From contig JACQFI010000083.1 in assembly GCA_016200135.1 (NCBI GenBank), forward strand, positions 1 to 64,000: DNA of 64,000 nucleotides. The letters are read 5' to 3'. The notes under the pieces were generated by a model. That model had not been told where the DNA came from and searched no databases. It saw nothing but the letters and a program-made list of their open reading frames with translations. A program made the translations under genes and the position numbers. The DNA is from Planctomycetota bacterium. GTDB taxonomy: Bacteria > Planctomycetota > SZUA-567 > H5-PLA8. Shown piece by piece: positions 36,221 through 45,342 of this stretch (its first letter is position 1; each line of letters begins with the position of its first letter).

Positions 36221-36664
36221 TCAGGCGAGTTTTTCTTGCGGCGCGGCCTCAATCTTATCCGCGATCTCGCGCGGGATCGGAACCGCCTTCATCTTTCCGT
36301 CCGCATCCTTGCTTACACAGGCGACGACCAGGGCTCCTCGCGCCGTCTCTTCCGGTGAATGAGGTCCAAGCTTTCTAAACACAAACGCGTAGTGAATAGT
36401 GCGCTCCTTAATCTCCCGCACTAGTAACTGCACTTCAACCTCGTCCTCGAATCGGAGCGGCTTTTTGTAATCGCATTCAGCATGCACGCGCGGCCAGCCT
36501 ACCTGAGCGGCAAGCTGCGTGGTGTGAATCGAGTACCCAAGCGAGCGGAAGAACGCGTGCTCCGCCGTCTCCATGAATCGGAAGAAATTCGAAAAGTGCA
36601 TGATCCCGGCCATGTCGGTCTCGGAGAATTCCACGCGCCGTGTGATCTTGAACTCGCAGGGCAT
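36221..36664 (-). CDS. Acyl-CoA thioesterase, 4HBT/YbgC type
   Basis: 147 residues, a typical hot-dog thioesterase. The catalytic Asp region is seen in VEFSETDMAGIMHFSNFFRF, and further family features follow (CDYKKPLRFEDEVEVQLLV). It hydrolyses acyl- or aroyl-CoA thioesters such as 4-hydroxybenzoyl-CoA. Seventeen bases after the GT4 gene in the same direction. Together with the PaaK-like ligase it points to thioester intermediates. Confidence 0.88.
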   Translation of the reverse strand: MPCEFKITRRVEFSETDMAGIMHFSNFFRFMETAEHAFFRSLGYSIHTTQLAAQVGWPRVHAECDYKKPLRFEDEVEVQLLVREIKERTIHYAFVFRKLGPHSPEETARGALVVACVSKDADGKMKAVPIPREIADKIEAAPQEKLA

Positions 36665-36681
36665 GCTCGCTCCCGAAACCC

Positions 36682-38007
36682 CTACCCCGCCTTGCGCGCT
36701 GCCGGCGCGGAAGACAACCGCACCTGGACGGCGGCGGCGTAAACATCCAGAACGTTTCGCGCCATCCGCTCAACGGAAAAATGTTTCGCCACCGCTTCTC
36801 TACCGGCGTTGCCAAGCCTACGGGCTTTCTCCGTATCCAACAACAGGGCTTCCAAGCCGTCCGCTAGGGAAGCCGGATCGTCGGGTTCGCAGAGCATGCC
36901 GCCGCCCGTGGCCTCGAGCAGTTCCGGAAACGCGCCGTGTCTGGGTTGAACGACGGGAACTCCGGCCGCGAGGGCTTCAATGACATAAAGTCCAAAGGCC
37001 TCGCCGTAAGTCGCCGGCGCGGAGAAAACGGAGATCTCACGGAAGAACGCCCGCTTTTTGTCCAGGTCGACATTGGGTCTGAATTCGACATCACCGCCAT
37101 AGCCTTCTTCAATAAATTTCACTCTCAACTCGTCGACTAATTTCACGTCCGTGGGCGTCACGCTACCGCCGACCAGAAGCTTCAGGCCCGCGACGGAGCC
37201 CTTCCGCTTCAACTTCAGCCAGGCTTCCGCCAAGGCGGGCAGGCCTTTCCCAGCGCACATGCGGGCGAAGTATCCTACGGTCGGCGCTGCCGGCGGCGCC
37301 TCCGCGGGCTCGATTCCGTCCAGCCGGATGCCATTGTAGACGACCGCGACCCGCTCGGGGCTCAGTTCGAGCCGCTTCCGCATGAGTTCCGCGTAGTATT
37401 CGCTAACAGCAATCAGCCGTTCCATCTCTGCGGCGCGCAGTTTCAACTCGTTCCATGCCTCGGTCCGATGCGGTTCGGGCAAGTGGTCGAGGAACGAGTC
37501 TTCTCCCGCCAACGTGCACACAACCGGCACGTTCAGTTCGGCACGCAAGCGGCGCGCCATCCCGGCCAGCAAGGCGTTGGAGAGGACGATGACGTCGGGC
37601 TTCATGTGATTCTTCAGCCAATCGACCAGGTGCTCGAGTTCCTTCGCCTGCGCGCCGTGCTCGCCGCGCAGCATGCTCACGGTGAGCGCACCCAGTTCCG
37701 CGGGCTGCGTCTTCGCGGCAAATCCGGAGATCCAATTCAAAATGGTCGCGGAGTCAAGCACGCGGTCGAGCGCCTTCGGCGCTTTGCGGAAGATCGAACT
37801 CTTCTGCTGCAAATAGACGTTGATTCCGCCGAAGAATACCGGCGTACCTTTGCTCTCATCTGGTTCGTCGGTCTTCAGCGGAAGATACAGCGGAACCAGC
37901 AGGACATCGTGGCCTTCCTTGCGCAACTCGTGAACGAGCGCGTTGTCGCGCAGGCAGTTCCCGCAGAACATGCCGCCAGCGCCGGGCGTCAGTTGCACGA
38001 TCTTCAT
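36682..38007 (-). CDS. GT4-family glycosyltransferase
   Basis: 441 residues from ATG 38007, which overlaps the flavoprotein stop by four bases. The GT-B fold is clear: an N-terminal acceptor domain with GGMFCGNCLRDNALVHELRK, and a C-terminal donor domain with VGYFARMCAGKGLPALAEA and the E-x7-E motif in EAFGLYVIEALAAGVPVV. It transfers a sugar from a nucleotide donor in the cytoplasm. The acceptor could be the aromatic product of this operon. Confidence 0.9.
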   Translation of the reverse strand: MKIVQLTPGAGGMFCGNCLRDNALVHELRKEGHDVLLVPLYLPLKTDEPDESKGTPVFFGGINVYLQQKSSIFRKAPKALDRVLDSATILNWISGFAAKTQPAELGALTVSMLRGEHGAQAKELEHLVDWLKNHMKPDVIVLSNALLAGMARRLRAELNVPVVCTLAGEDSFLDHLPEPHRTEAWNELKLRAAEMERLIAVSEYYAELMRKRLELSPERVAVVYNGIRLDGIEPAEAPPAAPTVGYFARMCAGKGLPALAEAWLKLKRKGSVAGLKLLVGGSVTPTDVKLVDELRVKFIEEGYGGDVEFRPNVDLDKKRAFFREISVFSAPATYGEAFGLYVIEALAAGVPVVQPRHGAFPELLEATGGGMLCEPDDPASLADGLEALLLDTEKARRLGNAGREAVAKHFSVERMARNVLDVYAAAVQVRLSSAPAARKAG

Positions 38008-39269
38008 GCGCCCACCGCGATTCTCGGCCGGCCGTAGGGCAAGGGCTCGGGAAGCCGGGCGAATTCCGCGATCTTGCCGAAGAGTTCGCCGTTCGGGTTG
38101 CACGGATTTCCGCTCAAACAGCCGCGCAATTCACCGTGAATCTCGGGATATTTATTCAACAGTTCGGAGAACTGAAAATTCGCGTCGTAAAAGGCGTACG
38201 TGAGCCGGCGCATCGTCTCGGCGCCTTGGCACAATTCTTCGCCATAAGACGCGAATTGTGGCGCCGTGAAGACGCCGGATTTTATGGCTGCGTCCGCGGC
38301 GTCGGCGGCCATCGCACCGCCCTTCAAGGCAAGTAAAAGTCCGGATGAAAAAATGGGATCCAGCGATGCGAATGCATCGCCCGCTAATAAAAGTCCGTCT
38401 GCGGAGCAGAATCTCGAACGATAGGTGAAATCTCCGCTGCCGAAAAAGTGCTCGAAGGCATGGCTGCTTTCCAGGCGCGTTCGAATCCACGCGTTCTTTT
38501 CGGCCTCGCGCCAGAAGATCTCTTCGGGGTCCCGGCTGCCACGGTACAGGTAGTCCCGAGCGGCAACGATCCCAACGCTCACGGTGTCTTCCGGAAGGGG
38601 GATGTGCCAGAACCAGCCCTGCTCCGGCAGATACGCCACGGTCGTGTCGTTCAAGCCTGAGACCTTGTCGCTTCCGGCGCCCGCGAGGTAGGTCCAGAGC
38701 GCGGTCTTATTGAGGCTTGGGTCCCGCTCACGCCAGCCATTCTGCACCACGGCGAGCGCATCGCGCCCGCTACAGTCAAGCGTAATGGGCGCCCGGCACT
38801 CCTGCGCCTTGCCTTGAGCGTCTTCGATCCGCACGCCCACCGCCGCGCCGTTCTCGAAGAGAATCTCCTTAACCTCGGTCTCTTCGTGAATCTCCGCGCC
38901 GCGTTCGCGCGCAAGGTCGAGCAGCATCTTGTCGAACTCGCCTCGAAGCACGTGCCATGAGGGCGTGCCATCCGTCCCGCGCTCAGCGCTGAAATCGATG
39001 CGGGCCGATTCCGTTCCGTCCACGGATACGAAGCGCAGGCAGCGGCTGCGAGTGGCGAAGGCCGAAGACTTCAGCTTTTCGAGAAGTCCCAAGCGCTGGA
39101 GCGGCAACGCACAGCCGGGCAGCAGCGCCTCGCCCACGTGGTATCGCGGAAAAAGGTCCTTCTCGAATACAGCCACCCGATGGCGCTTTTCAGCCAAAAG
39201 GGCGGCCGCGGAGGCCCCCGCGGGCCCGCCGCCAATCACGATGGCGTCGTAGGTAGAAGCTTTGTCCAT
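38004..39269 (-). CDS. Halogenase-like FAD-dependent oxidoreductase
   Basis: 421 residues. The FAD-binding motif is VIGGGPAGASAAALLAE at the N-terminus. FPRYHVGEALLPG and GWFWHIPLP are those of the flavin-dependent halogenase / geranylgeranyl reductase group; WFWHIP fits the WxWxIP halogenase motif. LLAGDAFASLDPIFSSG is the second FAD motif. In known phenolic halogenases a Lys follows GF.. near residue 70; here that part reads AFATRSRCL, so I cannot find the catalytic Lys. It may therefore be a hydroxylase or dehydrogenase rather than a true halogenase. It lies 19 bases after the chorismate-lyase-like gene. Confidence 0.8.
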   Translation of the reverse strand: MDKASTYDAIVIGGGPAGASAAALLAEKRHRVAVFEKDLFPRYHVGEALLPGCALPLQRLGLLEKLKSSAFATRSRCLRFVSVDGTESARIDFSAERGTDGTPSWHVLRGEFDKMLLDLARERGAEIHEETEVKEILFENGAAVGVRIEDAQGKAQECRAPITLDCSGRDALAVVQNGWRERDPSLNKTALWTYLAGAGSDKVSGLNDTTVAYLPEQGWFWHIPLPEDTVSVGIVAARDYLYRGSRDPEEIFWREAEKNAWIRTRLESSHAFEHFFGSGDFTYRSRFCSADGLLLAGDAFASLDPIFSSGLLLALKGGAMAADAADAAIKSGVFTAPQFASYGEELCQGAETMRRLTYAFYDANFQFSELLNKYPEIHGELRGCLSGNPCNPNGELFGKIAEFARLPEPLPYGRPRIAVGA

Positions 39270-39288
39270 CCGTCCCTCGAAATCCGGT

Positions 39289-39837
39289 TCAGGCGGGCGG
39301 TAGAATCTCGACGATCTCCGCCAGCGGACGTTCCGCGCTGTTCCAAAGCGTGTTGCAGCGGCCGTAGAGCACGTGCCGGCCTTTAAGTCCGAACGCGCGG
39401 CGAATCGCGGCGTCCGCCTTCAGCTTGAAATAGGCTTTCGGGCTGCTGCGATGTGGCAAGTTCAGTTCGCGCAGGATTCCTCCGAGCGGCCTGCGCCCCT
39501 CGACGATTGCCTCGCGCCCGGGCGCCGGAAAGAGCGCGAGATCGATCCGGATCGCGCCGAACTCGATGGGCTTCTCGCCGTGGTCGGTCAGCAGCACAAC
39601 GTTGCGGCTGTAAGAGTCGCCGCGCACCTCGCTGTTGAGCACCCGCAGATGGATTCCATCCTTATGGTAGCGCTCGAGAGTCGGCGTCATGTCGCCCGTA
39701 TGCACCAGCAGGCCGCGGTACGGCTCGGGCATCTCCTCTCCGGAGATGACTTCAATAAGCGGCAGTTTCGCTTTCGCCTTGGCGTAGAAAGACGCCAGGG
39801 GCTGGACCGGCGCGTACGATGCGACCTTCACCGTCAT
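39289..39837 (-). CDS. Chorismate-lyase-like (UbiC/DUF98-type) protein
   Basis: 182 residues. The family pattern can be followed: LIEVISGEEMPEPYRGLLVH, SYSRNVVLLTDHGEKPIEFG, RRPLGGILRELNLP and GRCNTLWNSAERPLAEIVE. Members cut chorismate to 4-hydroxybenzoate (or 3-hydroxybenzoate in related enzymes) and pyruvate. The Arg and Glu positions seem kept, but the resemblance is distant and was judged by eye. GGAGG precedes the start. If right, it supplies the aromatic starter for the ligases, thioesterase and flavoprotein encoded around it. Confidence 0.65.
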   Translation of the reverse strand: MTVKVASYAPVQPLASFYAKAKAKLPLIEVISGEEMPEPYRGLLVHTGDMTPTLERYHKDGIHLRVLNSEVRGDSYSRNVVLLTDHGEKPIEFGAIRIDLALFPAPGREAIVEGRRPLGGILRELNLPHRSSPKAYFKLKADAAIRRAFGLKGRHVLYGRCNTLWNSAERPLAEIVEILPPA

Positions 39838-39858
39838 GGTGCGCCTCCGCCCCTCGTC

Positions 39859-41190
39859 TCAGGTGTACCTGTCGCCCAGGTGTTGCGGCAGAAAGAACGC
39901 ATGGATCAGCCGGTCCGCCTGCAACAAGGAGTCGCGATTGAAGCGCACACGGGCGCCTTCGACGCTCAGCCAGCCGTCGGCCTGGAGTTTCTTCAGCGGC
40001 TCCGCGAAACGCACAAGCGGATCGACGCCGAACTTATGCGTGAAGTCCACAGCACGGACTTCGCCCGTTTTCATCTGCAGGATCCACTCGCGAATGAGGC
40101 GCTCGTCGTTGCTAGGCGTATAGGCGCGCCAGAGCGGCAGAGCGCCTTCGTTCAGTTTTGAAAGATACGGATCGAAGTCGGCTAGATTCTGGAAATGAGT
40201 GCCGCCCACGTGCGAGAAGGAAGCGACGCCCAAACCCACCATGTCGGCGCCGCTCCAGACGCAGTCGCGGTAGACGAATTTGGTTTTGGAAGCATCGCGC
40301 ACCGCGGTGTAGGCGCTCGAAATCGCGTAACCCGCCTTCTCGAATTCCGCGAAAGCGTACTTCACCCACCCGCGCTTGGTCGGCCAGTCGGCCACGGGCG
40401 CCGCGAGTTTGCCCTGCGCCTTCATCTCCTTGTAGATCGTTGTGTTGTACGGCACCTCCATCTGATAAATCGTAACGCTGTCCGGCGCGAGGCCGATCGT
40501 CTTCTTCACGCACTCGCGCCAGTTGGGCTCGGTCTCTTCCACCATGCCCGCGATCAGGTCGATGTTGATCTGCGCAAAGTCCAGCGAGCGCGCGTACTCG
40601 TAGGCGCGCCAGATCTCCTTCGACCGGTGCGCGCGCCCGTTGATCTCGAGGATATGGTCGTCGAAGTTCTCCACGCCCAGGCTCAGCCGCGTGACGCCCA
40701 TCTCGCGGATCGCCTTGATCTTCGGCTCGGTCAGCGTTCCGGGCTCGCACTCGAAGGTCACCTCGGCGGCCTCGGTCCACGGCAGAATGCGTTTCATCTC
40801 GTCCGTAAGATGTTGAAGCTGGTCGACGGAAAGATACGACGGCGTTCCGCCGCCAAAGTAAATGAAGTGCGGCTTGCGCCCGCCTATGAACGGCCGCGCC
40901 GCGTAGAGTTCCAGTTCGCGGATGGCCGTGTTCAGGTAATTGCGTATCTGGATCGAGTCCTTGTCGGTGTAGACGCGAAAATAGCAGAAGTGGCAGCGCT
41001 TCCGGCAAAACGGAATGTGCAGGTAAATACCCAGCGGCGTGCCGGGCTGCGGCGCGCGGTTCAGCGCCGCTTCCGCCTCGCCCACTCGCTCCGGCGACCA
41101 GTACGCGAAGGGTGGATAGTTCGAGACGAAGTAATTGCCGACGGTCGTCTCTTCGGGCGGCGAAGGCGCGCGCAAGGCTTCGGTCGTCAT
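39859..41190 (-). CDS. HemN/HemW-like radical SAM enzyme
   Basis: 443 residues. The Fe-S motif CRKRCHFC (CX3CX2C) stands in YLHIPFCRKRCHFCYF, followed by FIYFGGGTPSYL and TRLSLGVENF, as in the coproporphyrinogen-oxidase-like group. The C-terminal HemN-type domain is present. The fourth Cys of true HemN (CX3CX2CXC) is replaced by Phe, so it is not a classical HemN. Relatives in natural-product clusters carry out methylation or cyclopropanation. It lies among biosynthetic genes and away from heme genes, with AGGAGG before its start and 17 bases after the propeller gene. Confidence 0.85.
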   Translation of the reverse strand: MTTEALRAPSPPEETTVGNYFVSNYPPFAYWSPERVGEAEAALNRAPQPGTPLGIYLHIPFCRKRCHFCYFRVYTDKDSIQIRNYLNTAIRELELYAARPFIGGRKPHFIYFGGGTPSYLSVDQLQHLTDEMKRILPWTEAAEVTFECEPGTLTEPKIKAIREMGVTRLSLGVENFDDHILEINGRAHRSKEIWRAYEYARSLDFAQINIDLIAGMVEETEPNWRECVKKTIGLAPDSVTIYQMEVPYNTTIYKEMKAQGKLAAPVADWPTKRGWVKYAFAEFEKAGYAISSAYTAVRDASKTKFVYRDCVWSGADMVGLGVASFSHVGGTHFQNLADFDPYLSKLNEGALPLWRAYTPSNDERLIREWILQMKTGEVRAVDFTHKFGVDPLVRFAEPLKKLQADGWLSVEGARVRFNRDSLLQADRLIHAFFLPQHLGDRYT

Positions 41191-41207
41191 GGCGGCCTCC
41201 TGTGCCG

Positions 41208-42557
41208 TTATTTCTTCTCTTCAAAGCAGTAGACGTTTCCGTCATCGGAACCGATGACCACCAAGCCATCGCCTACGGCCGGCGAGGCGGAAATCGCCCC
41301 CCCGATCTCGTACGACCACACCAGTTTGCCGTCGGCGAGTTTCAGCACGTAAAGACGGCCGTCGTCCGAACCCACCACCACTTTGTCGCCGCACACGACG
41401 GGCGAACTGTCCACCTTCTCTTTCGTCTCGAAAGTCCAGACCTGCTTGCCGGTCTCGCGCTCGATGCAATGCACGCGCTTGTCGCGCCCACCCACGACCA
41501 CGCGGTCCTTGGTGACCGCCGGCGAAGAGAAGAACGGCAGATCCTGATCGCCGTAGCTCCATACCGGTTCGCCTTTGACGATGTCCATGCAGACGAGCCG
41601 GTTCCCGTAGTGCCCAAAATACGCGCGCCCGCCGGTCAGCGCCGCGGAACCGGCGATGTACGATCCGACCGGACACGCGTTCGCTTCCTGGCCGTCCTTT
41701 ACGGTGATGACGTGCAGTACGCCGTCGCAGCCGCCGAAGACGGTCTTGCCGTCCGAGACCGCCGGCGAACCGTTAATGTAATTCCCGGTCTGGAACGACC
41801 AGACCTCCTTCCCGTCCACGGAATCGAAGCAGTGCATGGAATTGTCGTAGCTGCCGGTCAGAATCCAGGGCTGCTTGCCTTCGGGGCTGGCGGTCAAATT
41901 GGGAGAACCGAGGATCTTCGCGCCGGTCTGGGCCTTCCATTTGAGCTTTCCGGTTACGGCGTCCAGGGCGTAGAGATTGGCGTCCGCGGAACCGGCGTAG
42001 ACCACGCCCTCTAGCACCAGCGGCGACGCTTGCACAGCCGATTCGGTCTCGTACCGCCAGACTTCCTGTCCGTTACCCAGATCGATCGCGTAGACGCGGT
42101 TATCGAAGGAGCCGACGTAGACAATGTTGTTTTCGATCGCCGCCGAAGAAGACACCTGCGCTTCGGTTTTGAATGTCCAGCGGAGGGTAAGCGCGTCCGG
42201 CAGGGTCCCCTCGGCGATGCCTAGAAGTTCCGGCCCGCCGCGGTACATAGGCCACTTCGCCTTCGACTTCGGGCGTTCGATGAGCTTAGGTCTGGGCTTC
42301 GGACGTTCTTCCTTGGGACCGGTCTTTTCCTCCACAGCAAAAGGGTGAGCCTCGTGGGTTTCGGTCACCCGCGGCGGTTCAGAGGAGCTTTTGGTCTCTG
42401 CTGGCTGTAGCGTGGGAAGCGGCAGCACCGAAGGCGGAACTGGTGGCCCCGCCACGGGATCGGCGGGCTTGGGCTTGTGCGGCGCGAAGTACAGCAGCAC
42501 GCCGGCGCATGCAAAGCCCAACGCGAGGATCACCAGCACGACACGGGAGCCTTGCAT
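41208..42557 (-). CDS. Membrane-anchored BamB/PQQ-like beta-propeller protein
   Basis: 449 residues from ATG 42557 (AAGGAG seven bases before); its start overlaps the stop of the alcohol dehydrogenase gene (TGATG). An uncleaved or lipid-free signal anchor (VVLVILALGFACAGVLLYFA) is followed by a Pro-rich stretch to about 100. Then come eight or so blades with W-containing repeats: YAIDLGNGQEVWRYE, YALDAVTGKLKWKA, HCFDSVDGKEVWSF, HCIERETGKQVWTF. No PQQ-binding residues are evident; the fold is a scaffold or sensor on the outer face. A propeller between dehydrogenase and radical SAM genes is unusual. Confidence 0.85.
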   Translation of the reverse strand: MQGSRVVLVILALGFACAGVLLYFAPHKPKPADPVAGPPVPPSVLPLPTLQPAETKSSSEPPRVTETHEAHPFAVEEKTGPKEERPKPRPKLIERPKSKAKWPMYRGGPELLGIAEGTLPDALTLRWTFKTEAQVSSSAAIENNIVYVGSFDNRVYAIDLGNGQEVWRYETESAVQASPLVLEGVVYAGSADANLYALDAVTGKLKWKAQTGAKILGSPNLTASPEGKQPWILTGSYDNSMHCFDSVDGKEVWSFQTGNYINGSPAVSDGKTVFGGCDGVLHVITVKDGQEANACPVGSYIAGSAALTGGRAYFGHYGNRLVCMDIVKGEPVWSYGDQDLPFFSSPAVTKDRVVVGGRDKRVHCIERETGKQVWTFETKEKVDSSPVVCGDKVVVGSDDGRLYVLKLADGKLVWSYEIGGAISASPAVGDGLVVIGSDDGNVYCFEEKK

Positions 42558-43801
42558 CACGAAGCTCCTTCGTCATCGGAGCGTTTGCGCACGGAGACCA
42601 TCGTCTTCCCGCGGTCGCCTTCTCCGCGTGCCTCAAAGGCGGCGCCGTAAAGCTGCTCAAAGTCTTGCGCGTGCACCGGCCGCGGGTTGAAGTTCGCCGT
42701 CCACTGTTTCGCGGCTTCTTCGGACATCTGCGCGATCGCGTTCCGTTTCGCGCCGGCCTCCTCGATGGATCGCGGCATGCCCGCTTCGTTGAGCAGGAAT
42801 TCCAGGCGCGCCACGAGTGCCTGCAGGGCCACATCCTTGGGATCGCCCCGGCGGACCAGCCCGGCAGCCGCCGCCAGCTCAGCGTAGCCCGCGCGCGCCT
42901 CGGGATCTTCGCCGTTAAAGCGCACGACCAGCGGCAGCATGAGGCCCACCGCCACGCCGTGGACGATGCCGAAATGGGACGTCAGCGGATTCGCGGCCGA
43001 ATGCGCCGCGCCCAGCATGCTGTTCTCGATGGCCATGCCCGCCAGCGCGGCGGCCCAGAGCATGCGCCCGCGCGCTTCGAGGTCCGTGGGTTCTTCGAGG
43101 ACGCGCGGCAGGCCGAACGCCGCGTAGGCGAACGCGCGATGCGAAAAGAGGAGCGAGAGCGGGTTGTGCTTTTTCGTGACCGCGGTCTCGACGGCGTGCG
43201 CGATCGCGTCGATGCCCGTGCACGCCGTCACGCGGCGCGGCTGGGAGACCGTCAGTTCCGGGTCGAGAATGGCGATGCGCGCCGCGGCTTTGGGATCGCC
43301 ACAGGCCATTTTCTGATGCGTAACTTCGTCGGCGATCAGCGCAAACGACTGGCACTCGCTGCCCGTGCCCGCGGTCGTGGGAATCGCAATCAGCGGAAGC
43401 ATCGGCTTCTTGGCTTTGCCGACGCCCCAGTAGTCCTGCATGCGCCCGCCGTTGGTGAGCAGAAAGTTGCAGCCCTTGGCGGTGTCCATGCTGCTGCCGC
43501 CGCCCAGGCCGAGGATCGTGTCGATGTCCGCGGATTTCGCCACGGCCAAGCAGTCTCCGGCCTCTTTTGTGGATGGGTTTTCTTTAACCTTATCGTACAC
43601 CACCACCGTAATGCCCGCGGCTTCCAAGCACTTCTTCGTACGGCCCGCGTGCCCCGCGGCGACAATGCCCGGATCGGTGACCAGCAGCACGCACCGCGAA
43701 CCGATTTCGCGCGCCAACTCGCCCACGCGCTCGATGCTCTTCGGACCGAATACGATGCGCGTGCGCGGCTCGTAATTGAAGCTGTTGATCTCGGCTGTCA
43801 T
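42557..43801 (-). CDS. Iron-containing alcohol dehydrogenase
   Basis: 414 residues. The NAD-binding GLGGGSSMDTAKG is at about 100. Metal ligands are seen in TGIDAIAHAVET (Asp, His) and GAAHSAANPLTSHFGIVHGV (two His). The GTGSECQ block also fits group III Fe-ADHs such as butanol or lactaldehyde dehydrogenases. It interconverts an aldehyde and an alcohol with NAD(P)H. A 104-bp gap separates it from the ALDH gene upstream; a promoter there is possible, but none is clear. It is the likely last step of an acid-to-alcohol module. Confidence 0.92.
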   Translation of the reverse strand: MTAEINSFNYEPRTRIVFGPKSIERVGELAREIGSRCVLLVTDPGIVAAGHAGRTKKCLEAAGITVVVYDKVKENPSTKEAGDCLAVAKSADIDTILGLGGGSSMDTAKGCNFLLTNGGRMQDYWGVGKAKKPMLPLIAIPTTAGTGSECQSFALIADEVTHQKMACGDPKAAARIAILDPELTVSQPRRVTACTGIDAIAHAVETAVTKKHNPLSLLFSHRAFAYAAFGLPRVLEEPTDLEARGRMLWAAALAGMAIENSMLGAAHSAANPLTSHFGIVHGVAVGLMLPLVVRFNGEDPEARAGYAELAAAAGLVRRGDPKDVALQALVARLEFLLNEAGMPRSIEEAGAKRNAIAQMSEEAAKQWTANFNPRPVHAQDFEQLYGAAFEARGEGDRGKTMVSVRKRSDDEGAS

Positions 43802-43905
43802 CGTCGCGTCGTCTCCACCTCACTTATGTAAACACCGCGCCGGGTTATGTTGCACGTCTTAAAAATTGCTCACGTGCAGAAAATCGCCCGTATACCGCGC
43901 TCCTT

Positions 43906-45342
43906 TTATACCGCGGCCCGCTGAATCGCGCGCCGCACATACAGGAACTCGAACAGGTTCCCTTCATGCGGCTGGTCCCATGAGACATGGTTCGTCGGCA
44001 GCGCGCCTAAATTCAGCCGGCCAATGTGCGGCGACGCCAGCAAAGCGCGTTGAAACGCCGCGTCCTTCGTGATGCCGGTCACTACCAGCGAGGGCCCGAT
44101 CAAATCCAGCACCTGCGCCTGCGGAACCTCCACCACGCTCGCATATGGGAAGAGGAACTCGCGGTTGGCCAGCGGGTGCTGGAAGTTCTCGCACCACACG
44201 ACGGTCGGACGCAGGTAAATGCCCCCGTCCTGCACGACCTTCCGCGCGCCGTTCCGGTACTTGGCCGTAACGTCTTCCGCACCGGGCGTCTTCAGGCCTT
44301 CCTCGATGGTCCCGTCGATCCATTCGGCCATCTTCGCGTTGGCAAAGCCCGAGAGCGCCGCGGTCTCGTCAGTTGAAGACCGCACGTTCACCGGGCCCAG
44401 TTTCTGCGCGAGGGTCTCCGCGATCTCCCGTCCATGCGAAGGCACGAGCACCGCCGAGGCGTTCACGCAGCTCCGCCCGCCGTTGGCGAGGATCGACTCG
44501 ACAATCACGTCGAGATGCTTCTTCCAGTTCCCGATCTCATCTTCGCCGATGATGACCTTGCTCCGCCCCGGGCCGTGGACCTGGATCGCGGGGTTCGAGG
44601 CGTACTTGGCCGTCGTGCCTTCGTCGCCGAAGATAAGCGCGCGCCCGCACGCCTTGAGGATCGTGTCCGCGCCTTCGTGGTCCGTGGGATAGAAGCCAAA
44701 GGCTTCCGCCGGGCAGCCCGCGGCAATAAACGCCTGGATAATGCGATACGGCGTCCAGGGTTCTTCGCGGCCCGGCTTAAGCACTACCGGGATCTTCAGC
44801 GCGACGCTCGGCATCCAGAGCGAGTTCACGCCCGGCGAGTTGCTCGGGAGCACCACGCCCAGTGCCTTCGTCGCCGGGAAGTAACTCACTGGCACGCCCG
44901 CCTGTTCGCCAAAGCCTTCGTCCACGACGCGCAGGTCCATGCCGCGCGTCAAGCCTTTCAGAATGGTGTCCATCTGCGTAAATACATGGTGGACCTTGGC
45001 CATGTTCCTGCGGCACATGATATGCGGCAGGCCGCTAGTCTTGGAGAGATTCTCGACGTACTGCTGCGCCGTCTGCGTCTCGCCGGCCGTGCCGAACGGC
45101 AGCGTCCCGTTCAGGAAGAACTCGCCCGCCTTCGCGCAGATCGCGAGCATCTTCGACGTGGGAATCTTCTGCAGCGCGTCGAACGCAGCGCCGATCTTCG
45201 CGAGATCCTTGCGGATGATCCCGGAGTTGACCTGGCTGATCGAGAGCAGCTTCTCGCCCGTGCGGTGATCCGCGAGCTCGGTTTTTTCGAGGCTCTCGTA
45301 GATCCGGCCGAGTCGCAGGACTGGGAGGTGAGGGATGCCCAT
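43906..45342 (-). CDS. Aldehyde-dehydrogenase-superfamily acyl reductase (LuxC/EhpG-like)
   Basis: 478 residues. The catalytic Cys lies in NGGRSCVNASAV; the nucleotide part has VVLPSNSPGVNSLWMPSVAL and VVLKPGREEPWTPY. The C-terminal part NHVSWDQPHEGNLFEFLYVR is unlike ordinary ALDHs and more like acyl-reductases of the LuxC kind. Its start codon directly follows the stop of the LuxE/EhpF-like gene (no base between). That pairing is the one that reduces an activated acid to the aldehyde in luminescence and in griseoluteate-type phenazine pathways. Reaction direction is inferred. Confidence 0.75.
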   Translation of the reverse strand: MGIPHLPVLRLGRIYESLEKTELADHRTGEKLLSISQVNSGIIRKDLAKIGAAFDALQKIPTSKMLAICAKAGEFFLNGTLPFGTAGETQTAQQYVENLSKTSGLPHIMCRRNMAKVHHVFTQMDTILKGLTRGMDLRVVDEGFGEQAGVPVSYFPATKALGVVLPSNSPGVNSLWMPSVALKIPVVLKPGREEPWTPYRIIQAFIAAGCPAEAFGFYPTDHEGADTILKACGRALIFGDEGTTAKYASNPAIQVHGPGRSKVIIGEDEIGNWKKHLDVIVESILANGGRSCVNASAVLVPSHGREIAETLAQKLGPVNVRSSTDETAALSGFANAKMAEWIDGTIEEGLKTPGAEDVTAKYRNGARKVVQDGGIYLRPTVVWCENFQHPLANREFLFPYASVVEVPQAQVLDLIGPSLVVTGITKDAAFQRALLASPHIGRLNLGALPTNHVSWDQPHEGNLFEFLYVRRAIQRAAV

